A stretch of 35,013 nucleotides of DNA, taken from positions 1 through 35,013 of the forward strand of contig CAYSDI010000031.1 of NCBI GenBank assembly GCA_964429745.1. Reading direction: 5' to 3'. This stretch comes from WGOA01 sp964429745 (GTDB taxonomy: Bacteria; Bacteroidota; Bacteroidia; Chitinophagales; BACL12). Shown here one piece after another: positions 26,749 to 34,905 of this stretch; position 1 is the first letter of the stretch; every line of letters begins with the position of its first letter. The position numbers and the translations under genes are program-made. A model generated the notes under the pieces. That model was not told the origin of the DNA. It saw nothing but the letters and a program-made list of their open reading frames with translations, and did not search any database.

Positions 26749-27336
26749 ACTTTTGACGGGAACCAGGCTTTTGCTGAGTTTTTCAAACTTTTCACCAATT
26801 TGGTCCAATGACTTTTGCAGGTAGGTGCGGTCGTTGAAAATGCGCATCAGCATCGTAGCGCCTTCAACCGCAGCCACCGTTTCCCGAGCCAGGGCTTCCG
26901 CGTCTTCCACGGGCAATTCCTGGCGGTAAATGTGCGCCATGGCGTCTATCCACTCCTGAAAGAACGCGCTGATTAACGGGCTGAACTCGGGCACCACACT
27001 GTTGGTCTCCATGGCGATATTGGCCATTAGGCAACCGCCTTCCTGGCCATAAAATAACTCTTGGTAAAACTTGCTGAGCATGCTCAATTTCTGGCGGGCT
27101 CCAAGGTTTTCATCGTACGCATGCCGAAAGGCGTTGTGTTTGTAGTAGTCGTGCAGGTACACAATCACTTCCTTCATGAGCATCTCCTTGCTGGGAAAGT
27201 AATGGTAGATGCTGCCTTTCAGCAGTCCGCAGGCCACCCCGATATCAGCCATGGACGTGGCGTGATAACCCCTGTCTCGAAACAGGTGCAGGGCTTCCCG
27301 GATGATGAATTCTCGGTTGACTTTTTTTCTAGCCAT
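26746..27336 (-). CDS. TetR-family repressor of the fad operon
   Basis: The 196-residue protein has a TetR helix-turn-helix at about 8-54 (REALHLFRDRGYHATSMADIG...LKGSIYHYFPSKEMLMKEV) and an all-helical ligand-binding domain. It is the first gene of the fad run. Palindromes with the same CCAAAC-N4-GTTTGG core stand at its own promoter and before fadN, so autoregulation and repression of fatty-acid degradation are likely, with an acyl-CoA as the probable inducer by analogy with FadR/PsrA-type regulators. The ligand is inferred; the TetR call is firm. Confidence 0.85.
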   Translation of the reverse strand: MARKKVNREFIIREALHLFRDRGYHATSMADIGVACGLLKGSIYHYFPSKEMLMKEVIVYLHDYYKHNAFRHAYDENLGARQKLSMLSKFYQELFYGQEGGCLMANIAMETNSVVPEFSPLISAFFQEWIDAMAHIYRQELPVEDAEALARETVAAVEGATMLMRIFNDRTYLQKSLDQIGEKFEKLSKSLVPVKS

Positions 27337-27469
27337 GGGGTGAAACGTGCGGGAAATCCGCCTTCAAAATCGGGTAGAAGGGGGCGGGTCGTTCCTGACC
27401 GCTAGGTCGCGGGGGAGCGGTCAGCCGCCACTGGCCGCCATCAGACGACTCTTCTCATGCCCTTGTTGT

Positions 27470-27502
27470 CAAATCTACAAGAACTCTACGGATTTTACCA
27501 AA
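27470..27502 (-). promoter_or_regulatory. Bacteroidota-type promoter of tetR-fad
   Basis: On the minus strand TTTG (27502-27499), a 21-base spacer and TAGATTTG (27477-27470), a perfect match to TAnnTTTG. The -33 box lies inside the downstream arm of the operator palindrome, so bound repressor would block it directly. The leader to the tetR ATG is about 125 bases. Confidence 0.6.
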
Positions 27503-27519
27503 CGGTTGTTTGGTAAAAT
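27492..27519. promoter_or_regulatory. Operator palindrome upstream of tetR
   Basis: ATTTTACCAAAC (27492-27503) and GTTTGGTAAAAT (27508-27519) are perfect 12-bp arms around GGTT. This is a typical TetR-family site and overlaps the promoter. The rest of the 264-bp gap between the two tetR genes holds the terminator at 27541-27573 and nothing else that I can identify. Confidence 0.7.
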
Positions 27520-27540
27520 AAACAATAATTTAATTCACAT

Positions 27541-27573
27541 AAAAAAAAGCCACCTAGCCTCACGGCTGGGTGG
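27541..27573 (-). terminator. Rho-independent terminator of the second tetR gene
   Basis: On the minus strand CCACCCAGCC (27573-27564), loop GTGA, GGCTAGGTGG (27559-27550) form a 10-bp stem with one G-T pair, followed by C and eight T (27548-27541). It ends transcription of the 27601-28167 gene before the fad promoter. Confidence 0.85.
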
Positions 27574-27600
27574 TTTAAGAGCTGGTCGGGTGGGCAGTAG

Positions 27601-28167
27601 TTACATCGCTGCTAACTGAGCGACTTTGTCGCGCTTGCCCTTGATCATACCCGAAACCAGGTGGTACAGCTTGCGAGCGCTCTGTTTGTTGCGGTTGGCG
27701 CAAACGTTTAGCACTCCTAAATAGGTGGCATACTCCACTTCGGCCAACAATTTGGCATCCTCGTTTTTGAAACCGAGTTCCATGAACTGAGTGGTAATCA
27801 TGCGCATGCGCTTCTTGTCCATCTTGTCCACAATCTTGGCGGTGTATTCATTGCTGAACGACCAAGCGCGGACCACCACCTCCAAACGGGGCGTCAAATC
27901 CAAGATGCGATCGTGGAACGTTCGGAGCCGCTCTTCCGGCGGAGCGTCGCGGTCCAGGGATTCTGCTAAATGTTGCAGCATCAACGCTTCCCAGGCTTCG
28001 GCGAGTTTCTCCATATAATCGTCAATATTGACGAAGTGATGGTAAAAGGAGCCAATGGAAATGTTAAGGCGCTTGCAGAGGCGATCAATCTTGATGCCCT
28101 CTACGCCGCCCTCAGCCAATTCGGCGAGTCCGGCATTCAACCAATCTTGTCTTGATAATCTAGCCAT
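27601..28167 (-). CDS. TetR/AcrR-family transcriptional regulator
   Basis: The 188-residue product has a TetR-type helix-turn-helix (about 10-57: LAELAEGGVEGIKIDRLCKRLNI, then SIGSFYHHFVNIDDYMEKLAE) and a helical C-terminal domain with a basic tail. It is a single-gene unit: a strong terminator follows, and about 320 bp lie upstream. Its target is unknown. A perfect palindrome ATCTTTA-A-TAAAGAT at 28281-28295 and a hairpin TTCGGC-CTTT-GCCGAA at 28181-28196, both upstream of it, are candidate operators. Neighbouring the fad operon, it could also act in lipid metabolism, but nothing shows this. Confidence 0.85.
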   Translation of the reverse strand: MARLSRQDWLNAGLAELAEGGVEGIKIDRLCKRLNISIGSFYHHFVNIDDYMEKLAEAWEALMLQHLAESLDRDAPPEERLRTFHDRILDLTPRLEVVVRAWSFSNEYTAKIVDKMDKKRMRMITTQFMELGFKNEDAKLLAEVEYATYLGVLNVCANRNKQSARKLYHLVSGMIKGKRDKVAQLAAM

Positions 28168-28488
28168 GTCCTGATAGTGTTTCGGCCTTTGCCGAAGGTT
28201 AATGAAAAAATGGGTTATGAGTAAGGTAGTCCTTTGATTTTTGTGTGGTGGCGCTATGAATGTGAGGAAGATTTATAGAAATCTTTAATAAAGATATGCT
28301 AAGCAATGAGTAAGCGTGCACAAGATATACATAGGATTGGAATTTGCCAAACAATAAGTCAATAACAAAAGTCATTTTATGGACTTGTGGTATTAGATAT
28401 TTATATTAAAAAATAATTTAAAATAAAATTTACTCTTAATAACGCTGAATCCTCGTCCACAAAGGGGGGAAGGCAGTCTGTTAACTGG
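28168..28488. other. 321-bp intergenic region upstream of the second tetR gene
   Basis: No reading frame is convincing. The stretch is A+T rich and contains the hairpin TTCGGC-CTTT-GCCGAA (28181-28196), 14 bp before the tetR start, and the palindrome ATCTTTA-A-TAAAGAT (28281-28295). I see no clear terminator for the upstream fusion gene. Confidence 0.55.
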
Positions 28489-31044
28489 CTAAATGCTGCT
28501 TTTCTGCCGGTGCAGAGAAGGTTCCACAACAGCCGTCATTGCTTGAATATCAAGCGGTTGCTTAAGAAAATCGCGAATGCTGGCAGCCTGCGTCAACGGA
28601 TCAGCCACTACATTTGCGTGACTGACATACAATACCTCAATATTTTTCTGGAGAGGGAGCCATTTTCGGGTCTTCTCTAAGCTTTGCTGAAAGGAACTGA
28701 CCAGCCGCAGCGGCATAGCCTCTTCTTTGGCCTTTCCCTGCCGGAGCAACATGGCGTGTTGAGAATGCAGGATCTCATTGAGTTCGCGTTCCATGAATAT
28801 GACACGGTAGGCGTATCGGGCCGGCAAATGTTCCAAAAGCTGAGAAATGACCTTGACCGCCTTGCCCTGCGCCTGGTGCAGGAACTCCTTGTTGCGCATC
28901 AGCGCCTTTACGGCTTCGTGCTCGTAGTAGCCCCGGGGATTGCTTTGGTCAGCTGCCCGAACCTCATCCGTGAAAAGGGACATTCCCCCCTCCCCCAGCA
29001 TCTGCATCATCATAGAAGTACCCGAGCGCGGCAAACCGGACACCACCGTGATCACGCCCTGAACATTCTCGACAATGGCGCCCGAAACCGCGGCTGCCTT
29101 CCCGGGCTGGTCCAAATGGTCGCGGTAGAGGCGCTCCAGCCACTGCCGGGAACGGTTTAAGCCCGGTGCCATGTGCAGGGCCACCTCAAATGCTTCGACG
29201 GAGCGCTCGTACTCGCCCAAAGCATGAAGCGCTTCGCCCAAATGATGATGGGCAAAGGGGAAATGGTAAATCAACCCAACGGATTGCAACAGTGACTCAA
29301 CGGCCTGTTCCGGAAAACCAGCGCGAAGCTGAGCCAGCCCCAACCCGTGCCACGAAGCCGCACTTTCCGGGTCCAAGGCAAGTTCCTTTTGGAAAGCCCG
29401 GGTGGCGTCTTCCCACTGCCGCAGCATCGTGTAGCCGCGCCCAATTTGCAGGTTGAGCTTGGGCATTTGCGGGGCAGCCTCCTCCGCGGCCAGAAATTCC
29501 TCGAGCGCCTTTTTGGGCTTGTTTTCGCTGAGCAATAGCGAGCCTTCCAGGATGCGCAGTCCCGGGGTGAGCTTTTCGCTGGCCGCCTTGATTGTTTCCA
29601 CAACGCCGCGGCATTCTGAAATTTTGCCGGCACTTTGGTAGCAGCGCGCCAGGCGCATGCCGTATCGGGTTTGATCGGGGTTTTCGCGAAACAAGCGCTC
29701 CAATATAGGGATCGCTTCGCCCACCAAACGGCCATCTATGTAAGCCCGGGCCAGGTAATAGTCGTTTTCATTCAGCGTATTGCGAATGGCCTTTTCCACG
29801 TTTTCATCGGGCCGCTCCACATAACCCAGCTCGATCAACTGTTCCATGGCCTCCTGATCGGCATACGCATCTTGCTGTAAATCAGGTGGATGCATGCCAC
29901 AGGCACCGGGTATTGTTTCCCAACTGGCAATGACTTCCAGGGTTTGTTCTTCTTCAAAGGCGTTGACGATGACCTTGCCGTCCATGTCGCTGGCCACGGG
30001 AAGCCCGAAGAGGGTCAACAGCGTGGGGGTGACATCCAGCACACTGGCCCCGTAGATGCGCTCGTCTTTTCTAATTCCCGGCCCTTTGAGCACAAAAATG
30101 CCATAGGGACTGTGCTCCAGCGCGGGCGCTGCCGGCTCTTTGGGCAGGCTTTTGGGCCGCAGGTGATCCGGGTGGAACCCGTGATCGGAAATGAGCATAA
30201 CGGTCGTGTCGGGACCAGCCAATTCCAACAAACGCTCCAACATCATGTCGTGGAAGCGGTAGGCGCTGCTCACGACATCTTTGTACAAGGCAAACATTTC
30301 GTTGGGCACACCGGGCATTTGCGGCGGGTGAAATTTCATGAACCCGTGGCAAAAGTGGTCGATGGCATCAAAGTACACCGCCAGAAAATCCCAATCCTGC
30401 TGCTCGGCCAGGTAGGTGGCCGCAGACTGTATGGAAGCCGCGTCGGCCAGAATTTTGGTCAGGGCAGCCAGACGGCGGTCCTTGCCTTGGTCCACTTTGG
30501 CCGCATCCGGCACAAAAGGCAAAAGGTGCTGCTGCGTAATTTCTCCGGAATGCACGCGAAGATTGGCCATCAAATCCGCCATTTCCGGCGGATGCACCGT
30601 GCCTGGCATCATCGTCCAGGGTTTGTCGATGGGGCTGCGCGTCTTTTGGTAAAAATTAGAGATAGCCACACCGTTAATGGGCTCTGCCGGGTGGCTCGGC
30701 CACCAGCCGATGACGTGGGTACGAAGGTTGTGCTGGGTCAGAATGTTCCAGATGGCCTTGACTTTGCGCCCGGTGTTGTACACCGGACGAATGCCCTTTC
30801 CCCCGGGATCTGGCTCCGTGAAGCCCAAAATGCCGTGTTTGTAGGGGCGTTTTCCCGTGGCAATGGAGGTCCAAAGCATGGGCGAAAGGGGCGGGTCAAG
30901 CGTGGCGAGGTTGCCCATGGTGCCCTGGTTGATGAGCTTTTCCAGGGTGGGCATCAGGCCGGCATCCAGCAGCGGATGGATCACTTTCCAATCAGCCGCG
31001 TCCCAGCCAATCACCATCACTTTTTTTGCCAGTCGTTTGCCCAT
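28489..31044 (-). CDS. Fusion of alkaline-phosphatase-superfamily phosphodiesterase, TPR repeats and sulfotransferase
   Basis: Three modules are visible in 851 residues. Residues 1-380 are a type I phosphodiesterase/nucleotide pyrophosphatase-like domain with a full set of metal ligands and nucleophile: Asp15 (GWDAADW), Ser54 (PPLSPMLWTSIATG, aligned to the family's Thr), Asp226 and His230 (FDAIDHFCHGF), Asp287-His288 (SDHGFHPDH) and His311. Residues about 425-650 hold TPR-type helix pairs (e.g. AIPILERLFRENPDQTRYG, WEDATRAFQKELALDPESA, YERSVEAFEVALHMAPG). Residues about 660-845 are a sulfotransferase domain with the PAPS-binding loop SGLPRSGTSMMM (669-680) and SNPRGYYEHEAV. No signal peptide is seen, so it is probably cytosolic. 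It is the last gene of an operon with two peptide transporters, 31 bp after the POT gene. The substrate is unknown. Confidence 0.85.
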   Translation of the reverse strand: MGKRLAKKVMVIGWDAADWKVIHPLLDAGLMPTLEKLINQGTMGNLATLDPPLSPMLWTSIATGKRPYKHGILGFTEPDPGGKGIRPVYNTGRKVKAIWNILTQHNLRTHVIGWWPSHPAEPINGVAISNFYQKTRSPIDKPWTMMPGTVHPPEMADLMANLRVHSGEITQQHLLPFVPDAAKVDQGKDRRLAALTKILADAASIQSAATYLAEQQDWDFLAVYFDAIDHFCHGFMKFHPPQMPGVPNEMFALYKDVVSSAYRFHDMMLERLLELAGPDTTVMLISDHGFHPDHLRPKSLPKEPAAPALEHSPYGIFVLKGPGIRKDERIYGASVLDVTPTLLTLFGLPVASDMDGKVIVNAFEEEQTLEVIASWETIPGACGMHPPDLQQDAYADQEAMEQLIELGYVERPDENVEKAIRNTLNENDYYLARAYIDGRLVGEAIPILERLFRENPDQTRYGMRLARCYQSAGKISECRGVVETIKAASEKLTPGLRILEGSLLLSENKPKKALEEFLAAEEAAPQMPKLNLQIGRGYTMLRQWEDATRAFQKELALDPESAASWHGLGLAQLRAGFPEQAVESLLQSVGLIYHFPFAHHHLGEALHALGEYERSVEAFEVALHMAPGLNRSRQWLERLYRDHLDQPGKAAAVSGAIVENVQGVITVVSGLPRSGTSMMMQMLGEGGMSLFTDEVRAADQSNPRGYYEHEAVKALMRNKEFLHQAQGKAVKVISQLLEHLPARYAYRVIFMERELNEILHSQHAMLLRQGKAKEEAMPLRLVSSFQQSLEKTRKWLPLQKNIEVLYVSHANVVADPLTQAASIRDFLKQPLDIQAMTAVVEPSLHRQKSSI

Positions 31045-31075
31045 GTGCTTGATTCGTTACAGCCCGCTTTGCGTG

Positions 31076-32815
31076 CTAGTGCTTGGAGGTAGCTTCGTCC
31101 TGGAGGTAGCGCTCGCCAGAGTAGCGCTTGGCTACCGGTACAAAAACCAGTGCCGCCAGGCCCATCAGCCCGCAGAAAAACCAAAAATACTCCGCTCCTA
31201 CCAGACGGTCAGTGTGCACTGCGTGGTCTGGGCCGGGGGAATAGGTTCCGCGAAGCAACAAGGGCTGTCGGGTGGCCGCGTCCAAAAGCCCGAAACTTTG
31301 CGCCCCGGGATTGATGGCTGCCAGCAAAAAGGTGCCCTGCAACCGGACCGTATCGGCGGGCTCGCCGTCTTTAGCGGGCACCAGACGCTCCAAACCGCAG
31401 TCGCCGCTGAACATAATTTTTCTTCCGTTGATGAGGTCTGGTGCCTTATCGCTTTCGCTGATTGAGCGGACAGAGCGGAGCCTGAGCGGGGCGAAGTTGG
31501 CATCGGCATTTGCTGCGGGTTGCGGGAGCCCTTGGCCGGTGTCCGTTGCCACAGCAGCCACAACCGCCGCGATAGGAAAGTCTGCGCGGATGAAGCGATT
31601 GACCTCAACGGCCAGAAAATTGCCGGCGGACAGCGACAGAAAATACAGCCCCATCACCAGCGATTTGGCTGGATTTGGCGCCTGCGTATACGCGAATTCC
31701 AAACAGGTCATAGAAATGAGCACTTCGGCCGCGGTCATGGCCACATAAGCCCAAAGTTGGCCGCTCACCGAAGCTGACTGGCCGTTGAAAATTCGCAGTT
31801 CCAAAGTGGCAATGATAGCAAAAGACAAGGCTGCCAAAAACATACCTAAGCCTATCTTTCGCAGCGCCGTAGAAGCAATACCATAACGCGCCGACATAGG
31901 ATACAATACGGCGCTGAACAAGGGCACGAACAGCAAAATCAGCGCGGCATTGACCGCTTGAATTTGCGATGGCAACAGCGTCACCGACCAGCCAAACAGC
32001 CTGACGCGCTTGTCCATCAAATCACTTTGGGCTTGAAGCACCCAGGAACTGCCCGTCTGGTCATAAAGCGACCAAAAAACGGCCACCAGCGCAAAGACCG
32101 GCAGCAGCCGCAGAATGGCACGACGCGTTTCGCCCGCAAACAGGGTTTGTTTAAAAACCGGCCATCCTGACGGGGCAATGCTGCGGTACTCCGTACGACC
32201 GTAGTAAAAGACCGCTGTGGCCAACAACATAAGTCCACCGGGCACACCAAACGCTACGTGGGGCCCGAAATCTCGCAAGAGCCACTCTCCGGCCAACGTG
32301 GAAAGCACCGCACCCACATTGATGGAAAAGTAAAACCAGGCGTAGGCCTTGTCCAGCAAGTGGCTGTTTCCCCGGCTAAACTGATCGCCCAAATGTGCGG
32401 AAACACAGGGCTTGATGCCCCCCGCCCCGATGGCGATCAGGGCCAAACCCCCGGAGAGTCCCAGGCGGGTGTGGTCAAGTGCCAACACCAGGTGGCCCAG
32501 GCAGTACACCAGCGACAGCGCCATGATGGTCTTGTACTTGCCCAGGAAAATGTCCGCCAACAGCGCGCCGATGATGGGCAGAAAATACACCCCCATGATA
32601 AAGGTGTGGTACCAGATTTTGGCTTCTGATTCCGTCATGGGATCAGCCTGCCCGGAGCTGTCCAGCAAATACTTGGTCATAAAGACCGTCAGGATGCTCC
32701 GCATGCCGTAGAACGAGTAGCGCTCCGCGGCTTCGTTGACCACGATGTAAGGCAAGCCGCGCGGCATGCGCATTTTGCGCGAAGGCGGGTGGGTGGCGTC
32801 TGGAACGTCGGACAT
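31076..32815 (-). CDS. POT-family proton-dependent peptide transporter
   Basis: The 579-residue membrane protein carries the POT signatures NEAAERYSFYG (ExxER at 28-32, proton coupling) and FYFSINVGA, and about 12-14 membrane helices. POT proteins import di- and tripeptides with protons. Between the penultimate helix (LYFLSLSAGNFLAVEVN) and the last one (EYFWFFCGLMGLAALVF) lies a soluble stretch of roughly 110 residues (about 425-540), larger than in short bacterial POTs. The gene follows the OPT gene by 8 bp and precedes the fusion enzyme gene, so all three should be on one transcript. Confidence 0.9.
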   Translation of the reverse strand: MSDVPDATHPPSRKMRMPRGLPYIVVNEAAERYSFYGMRSILTVFMTKYLLDSSGQADPMTESEAKIWYHTFIMGVYFLPIIGALLADIFLGKYKTIMALSLVYCLGHLVLALDHTRLGLSGGLALIAIGAGGIKPCVSAHLGDQFSRGNSHLLDKAYAWFYFSINVGAVLSTLAGEWLLRDFGPHVAFGVPGGLMLLATAVFYYGRTEYRSIAPSGWPVFKQTLFAGETRRAILRLLPVFALVAVFWSLYDQTGSSWVLQAQSDLMDKRVRLFGWSVTLLPSQIQAVNAALILLFVPLFSAVLYPMSARYGIASTALRKIGLGMFLAALSFAIIATLELRIFNGQSASVSGQLWAYVAMTAAEVLISMTCLEFAYTQAPNPAKSLVMGLYFLSLSAGNFLAVEVNRFIRADFPIAAVVAAVATDTGQGLPQPAANADANFAPLRLRSVRSISESDKAPDLINGRKIMFSGDCGLERLVPAKDGEPADTVRLQGTFLLAAINPGAQSFGLLDAATRQPLLLRGTYSPGPDHAVHTDRLVGAEYFWFFCGLMGLAALVFVPVAKRYSGERYLQDEATSKH

Positions 32816-32823
32816 TAAGATGT

Positions 32824-34800
32824 TTAAGACAACTCCGACCGCTGTTTGCTCGCCGCTTTCAGCGATTGGCTATACATAACATAAGCTATGATACAAATCA
32901 CGCCAAGGCCAATCCAACTGTTGGCCGTTATGTTCAGCAAGGGGTACAAATCACGGTTGCCAGTGGCAGCTATGGGAAGGGCCAGCCCGATGCCCAACAG
33001 CGCTTCGCCCGTAATCAATCCGGCAGCAATCAGCAAGCCGGTGCGCTCTGCCGCACCGCGAACAGATTCCGCATGCTTGTGGTTGAGGCCCTTAAGGTTT
33101 AACCCCCGGCTTACGGCCCATGCAATCAGCCCCCCGAACATGATGGCGCTGTCCAGTTCAAATGGCAGGTAAAGCCCTACCCCCACGGCCAGCACCGGAA
33201 TGCGGAACGAAGACCCGCGCCTGCGCTGGATTTCGTCAGCCAAAATGATGAGCGCCGCAATGCCTGCACCTGCGCCGACCAGCCCCCAGGGCAGGTTCCG
33301 ATTAAACACCCCCCCCGCCACCGAAGCCATAAGCCCCGCTTGCGGTGCGCTGAGTGCCTCGCTGCCGATGCCATACGTTCCGTGAAGCAGGTTTAACACA
33401 GCAGGCAGCACGAGTGCCGCAGACACCACGCCCAAAATCTGCATGATTTGCTGGTTTCGAGGAGTAGCTCCCAGCAAGTACCCCGATTTGAGGTCCTGCA
33501 TGTTGTCGCCGGCAATAGCTGCGGCACAACAGACCACCGCCCCAATTAAAATGGCTGCAGCGGCGCCCTTGGCCGGATCGCTGGCGGTGCCCAACAAAAC
33601 CAGCAACATGAGCGAAGCCGATAGAATCGTAGCAATAGTTACGCCCGAAATAGGGTTATTGGAACTGCCCACTAATCCGGCCATGTAACCGGCCACTGCC
33701 GAAAACAAGAAGCCGGCAAAGACCATAACCAACGTCATGAAAAGCGAAATACCGGTTTGCCCAATTTCTGCCTGGTAAATCATGAAAATAGGCACCACCA
33801 GCACTCCAATGCCGATCAACACCCAGCTCATGGGCACGTCCAAATCGGTTCTGAGTACGTTCAATTGACTTGCACCTTTTTTAAACGCTGCCATACCTTC
33901 TCTTACGGCCATAGCCAATGCGGAACGGATGGAAATTACCGCCCAAAGTCCGCCCACCACCATCGTGCCGACCCCGAGGTAGCGCAAGCGCTTGCTCCAC
34001 AACTCGCCAGCCAGTTCCGCCGGACTCGCGTCTGACGCCAAACCCAATTCGCCCATCAGGTTCTCCGCACCGTGCAGGTTGAGGTAAACCGGCATGGCAA
34101 TCCACCATGTGATCACCCCTCCGGCAAACACCAGCGCGGCAATGCGCAGCCCAACGATGTAGCCCACCGCAATCAAAGCAGGCGAAAGGTTCATGCCAAA
34201 AAACAACAGGCTGCGCCCGCCCTGGACCCAAGTGGCTTTTTCGAGCACGCCCCCCCAAAGCCCAAGCCCGGCCTCCGTGAACTTGACCGCAGCCCCCGCC
34301 AACGCCGACCAAACCAGAAAGACCACCGACTTACCCCCTTCCGCACCTGATTTCAGCACTTCAGCGGTGGCAATGCCCTCCGGGAATTGCAGGGCCTGGC
34401 GAACAATCAGCGCCCGGCGCAGCGGAATGGTGAACAGCACGCCCAGCACCCCGCCGCACAGCGAAATGAAAACCGTTTCCAGGTAGTGAAAATTCTCCCA
34501 GTAGCCCATCAGGACCAGCGCCGGTAGCGTAAAAATGACCCCGGCTGCCAGCGATTCGCCGGCGGAAGCGGCTGTTTGAACGGCGTTGTTTTCCAGAATG
34601 GTGCCGTTTCGCAGCAGCCTCAAAATGCCCATGGACATCACGGCTGCCGGAATGGACGCCGAAACGGTCATGCCTGCGAACAGCCCCAAATACGCGTTTG
34701 CTGCTGACAACACGATGCTCAGCACTACGCCCAGCACAATAGCCCGAACCGACAACTCGGGCATAATCTCCGAGGCCGCTACATAAGGACGGTGTTCCAT
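32824..34800 (-). CDS. OPT-family oligopeptide transporter
   Basis: The product has about 15 membrane helices and family motifs: PYVAASEIMPELSVRA at the N-terminus, LRNGTILENNAVQTAASAGESLA, QFPEGIATAEVLK and AIAGDNMQDLKSGYLLGATPRNQQ. OPT transporters move oligopeptides or metal chelates, driven by protons. I chose ATG 34800 (658 residues), where the conserved N-terminus begins; the frame is open to 34902 but those 34 residues look non-conserved. It is the first gene of the OPT-POT-fusion operon. An inverted repeat GGCTA-TTTT-TAGCC-like element just upstream is weak. Confidence 0.9.
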   Translation of the reverse strand: MEHRPYVAASEIMPELSVRAIVLGVVLSIVLSAANAYLGLFAGMTVSASIPAAVMSMGILRLLRNGTILENNAVQTAASAGESLAAGVIFTLPALVLMGYWENFHYLETVFISLCGGVLGVLFTIPLRRALIVRQALQFPEGIATAEVLKSGAEGGKSVVFLVWSALAGAAVKFTEAGLGLWGGVLEKATWVQGGRSLLFFGMNLSPALIAVGYIVGLRIAALVFAGGVITWWIAMPVYLNLHGAENLMGELGLASDASPAELAGELWSKRLRYLGVGTMVVGGLWAVISIRSALAMAVREGMAAFKKGASQLNVLRTDLDVPMSWVLIGIGVLVVPIFMIYQAEIGQTGISLFMTLVMVFAGFLFSAVAGYMAGLVGSSNNPISGVTIATILSASLMLLVLLGTASDPAKGAAAAILIGAVVCCAAAIAGDNMQDLKSGYLLGATPRNQQIMQILGVVSAALVLPAVLNLLHGTYGIGSEALSAPQAGLMASVAGGVFNRNLPWGLVGAGAGIAALIILADEIQRRRGSSFRIPVLAVGVGLYLPFELDSAIMFGGLIAWAVSRGLNLKGLNHKHAESVRGAAERTGLLIAAGLITGEALLGIGLALPIAATGNRDLYPLLNITANSWIGLGVICIIAYVMYSQSLKAASKQRSELS

Positions 34801-34905
34801 GTCGGCTAAAATAGCCCCCGGAACCCGCAACGCGAAGTGTACACTTTGCATACTCTTGATGGGGATGGTTTGGCGCGAACATCTTAATTTTAAAGAATCC
34901 ACCTT

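Noticed and set aside
29890..31092. 400-codon open frame on the plus strand
   Set aside because: It is antisense to the fusion enzyme gene, whose active-site motifs are intact; the frame is a by-product of G+C-rich codon use.
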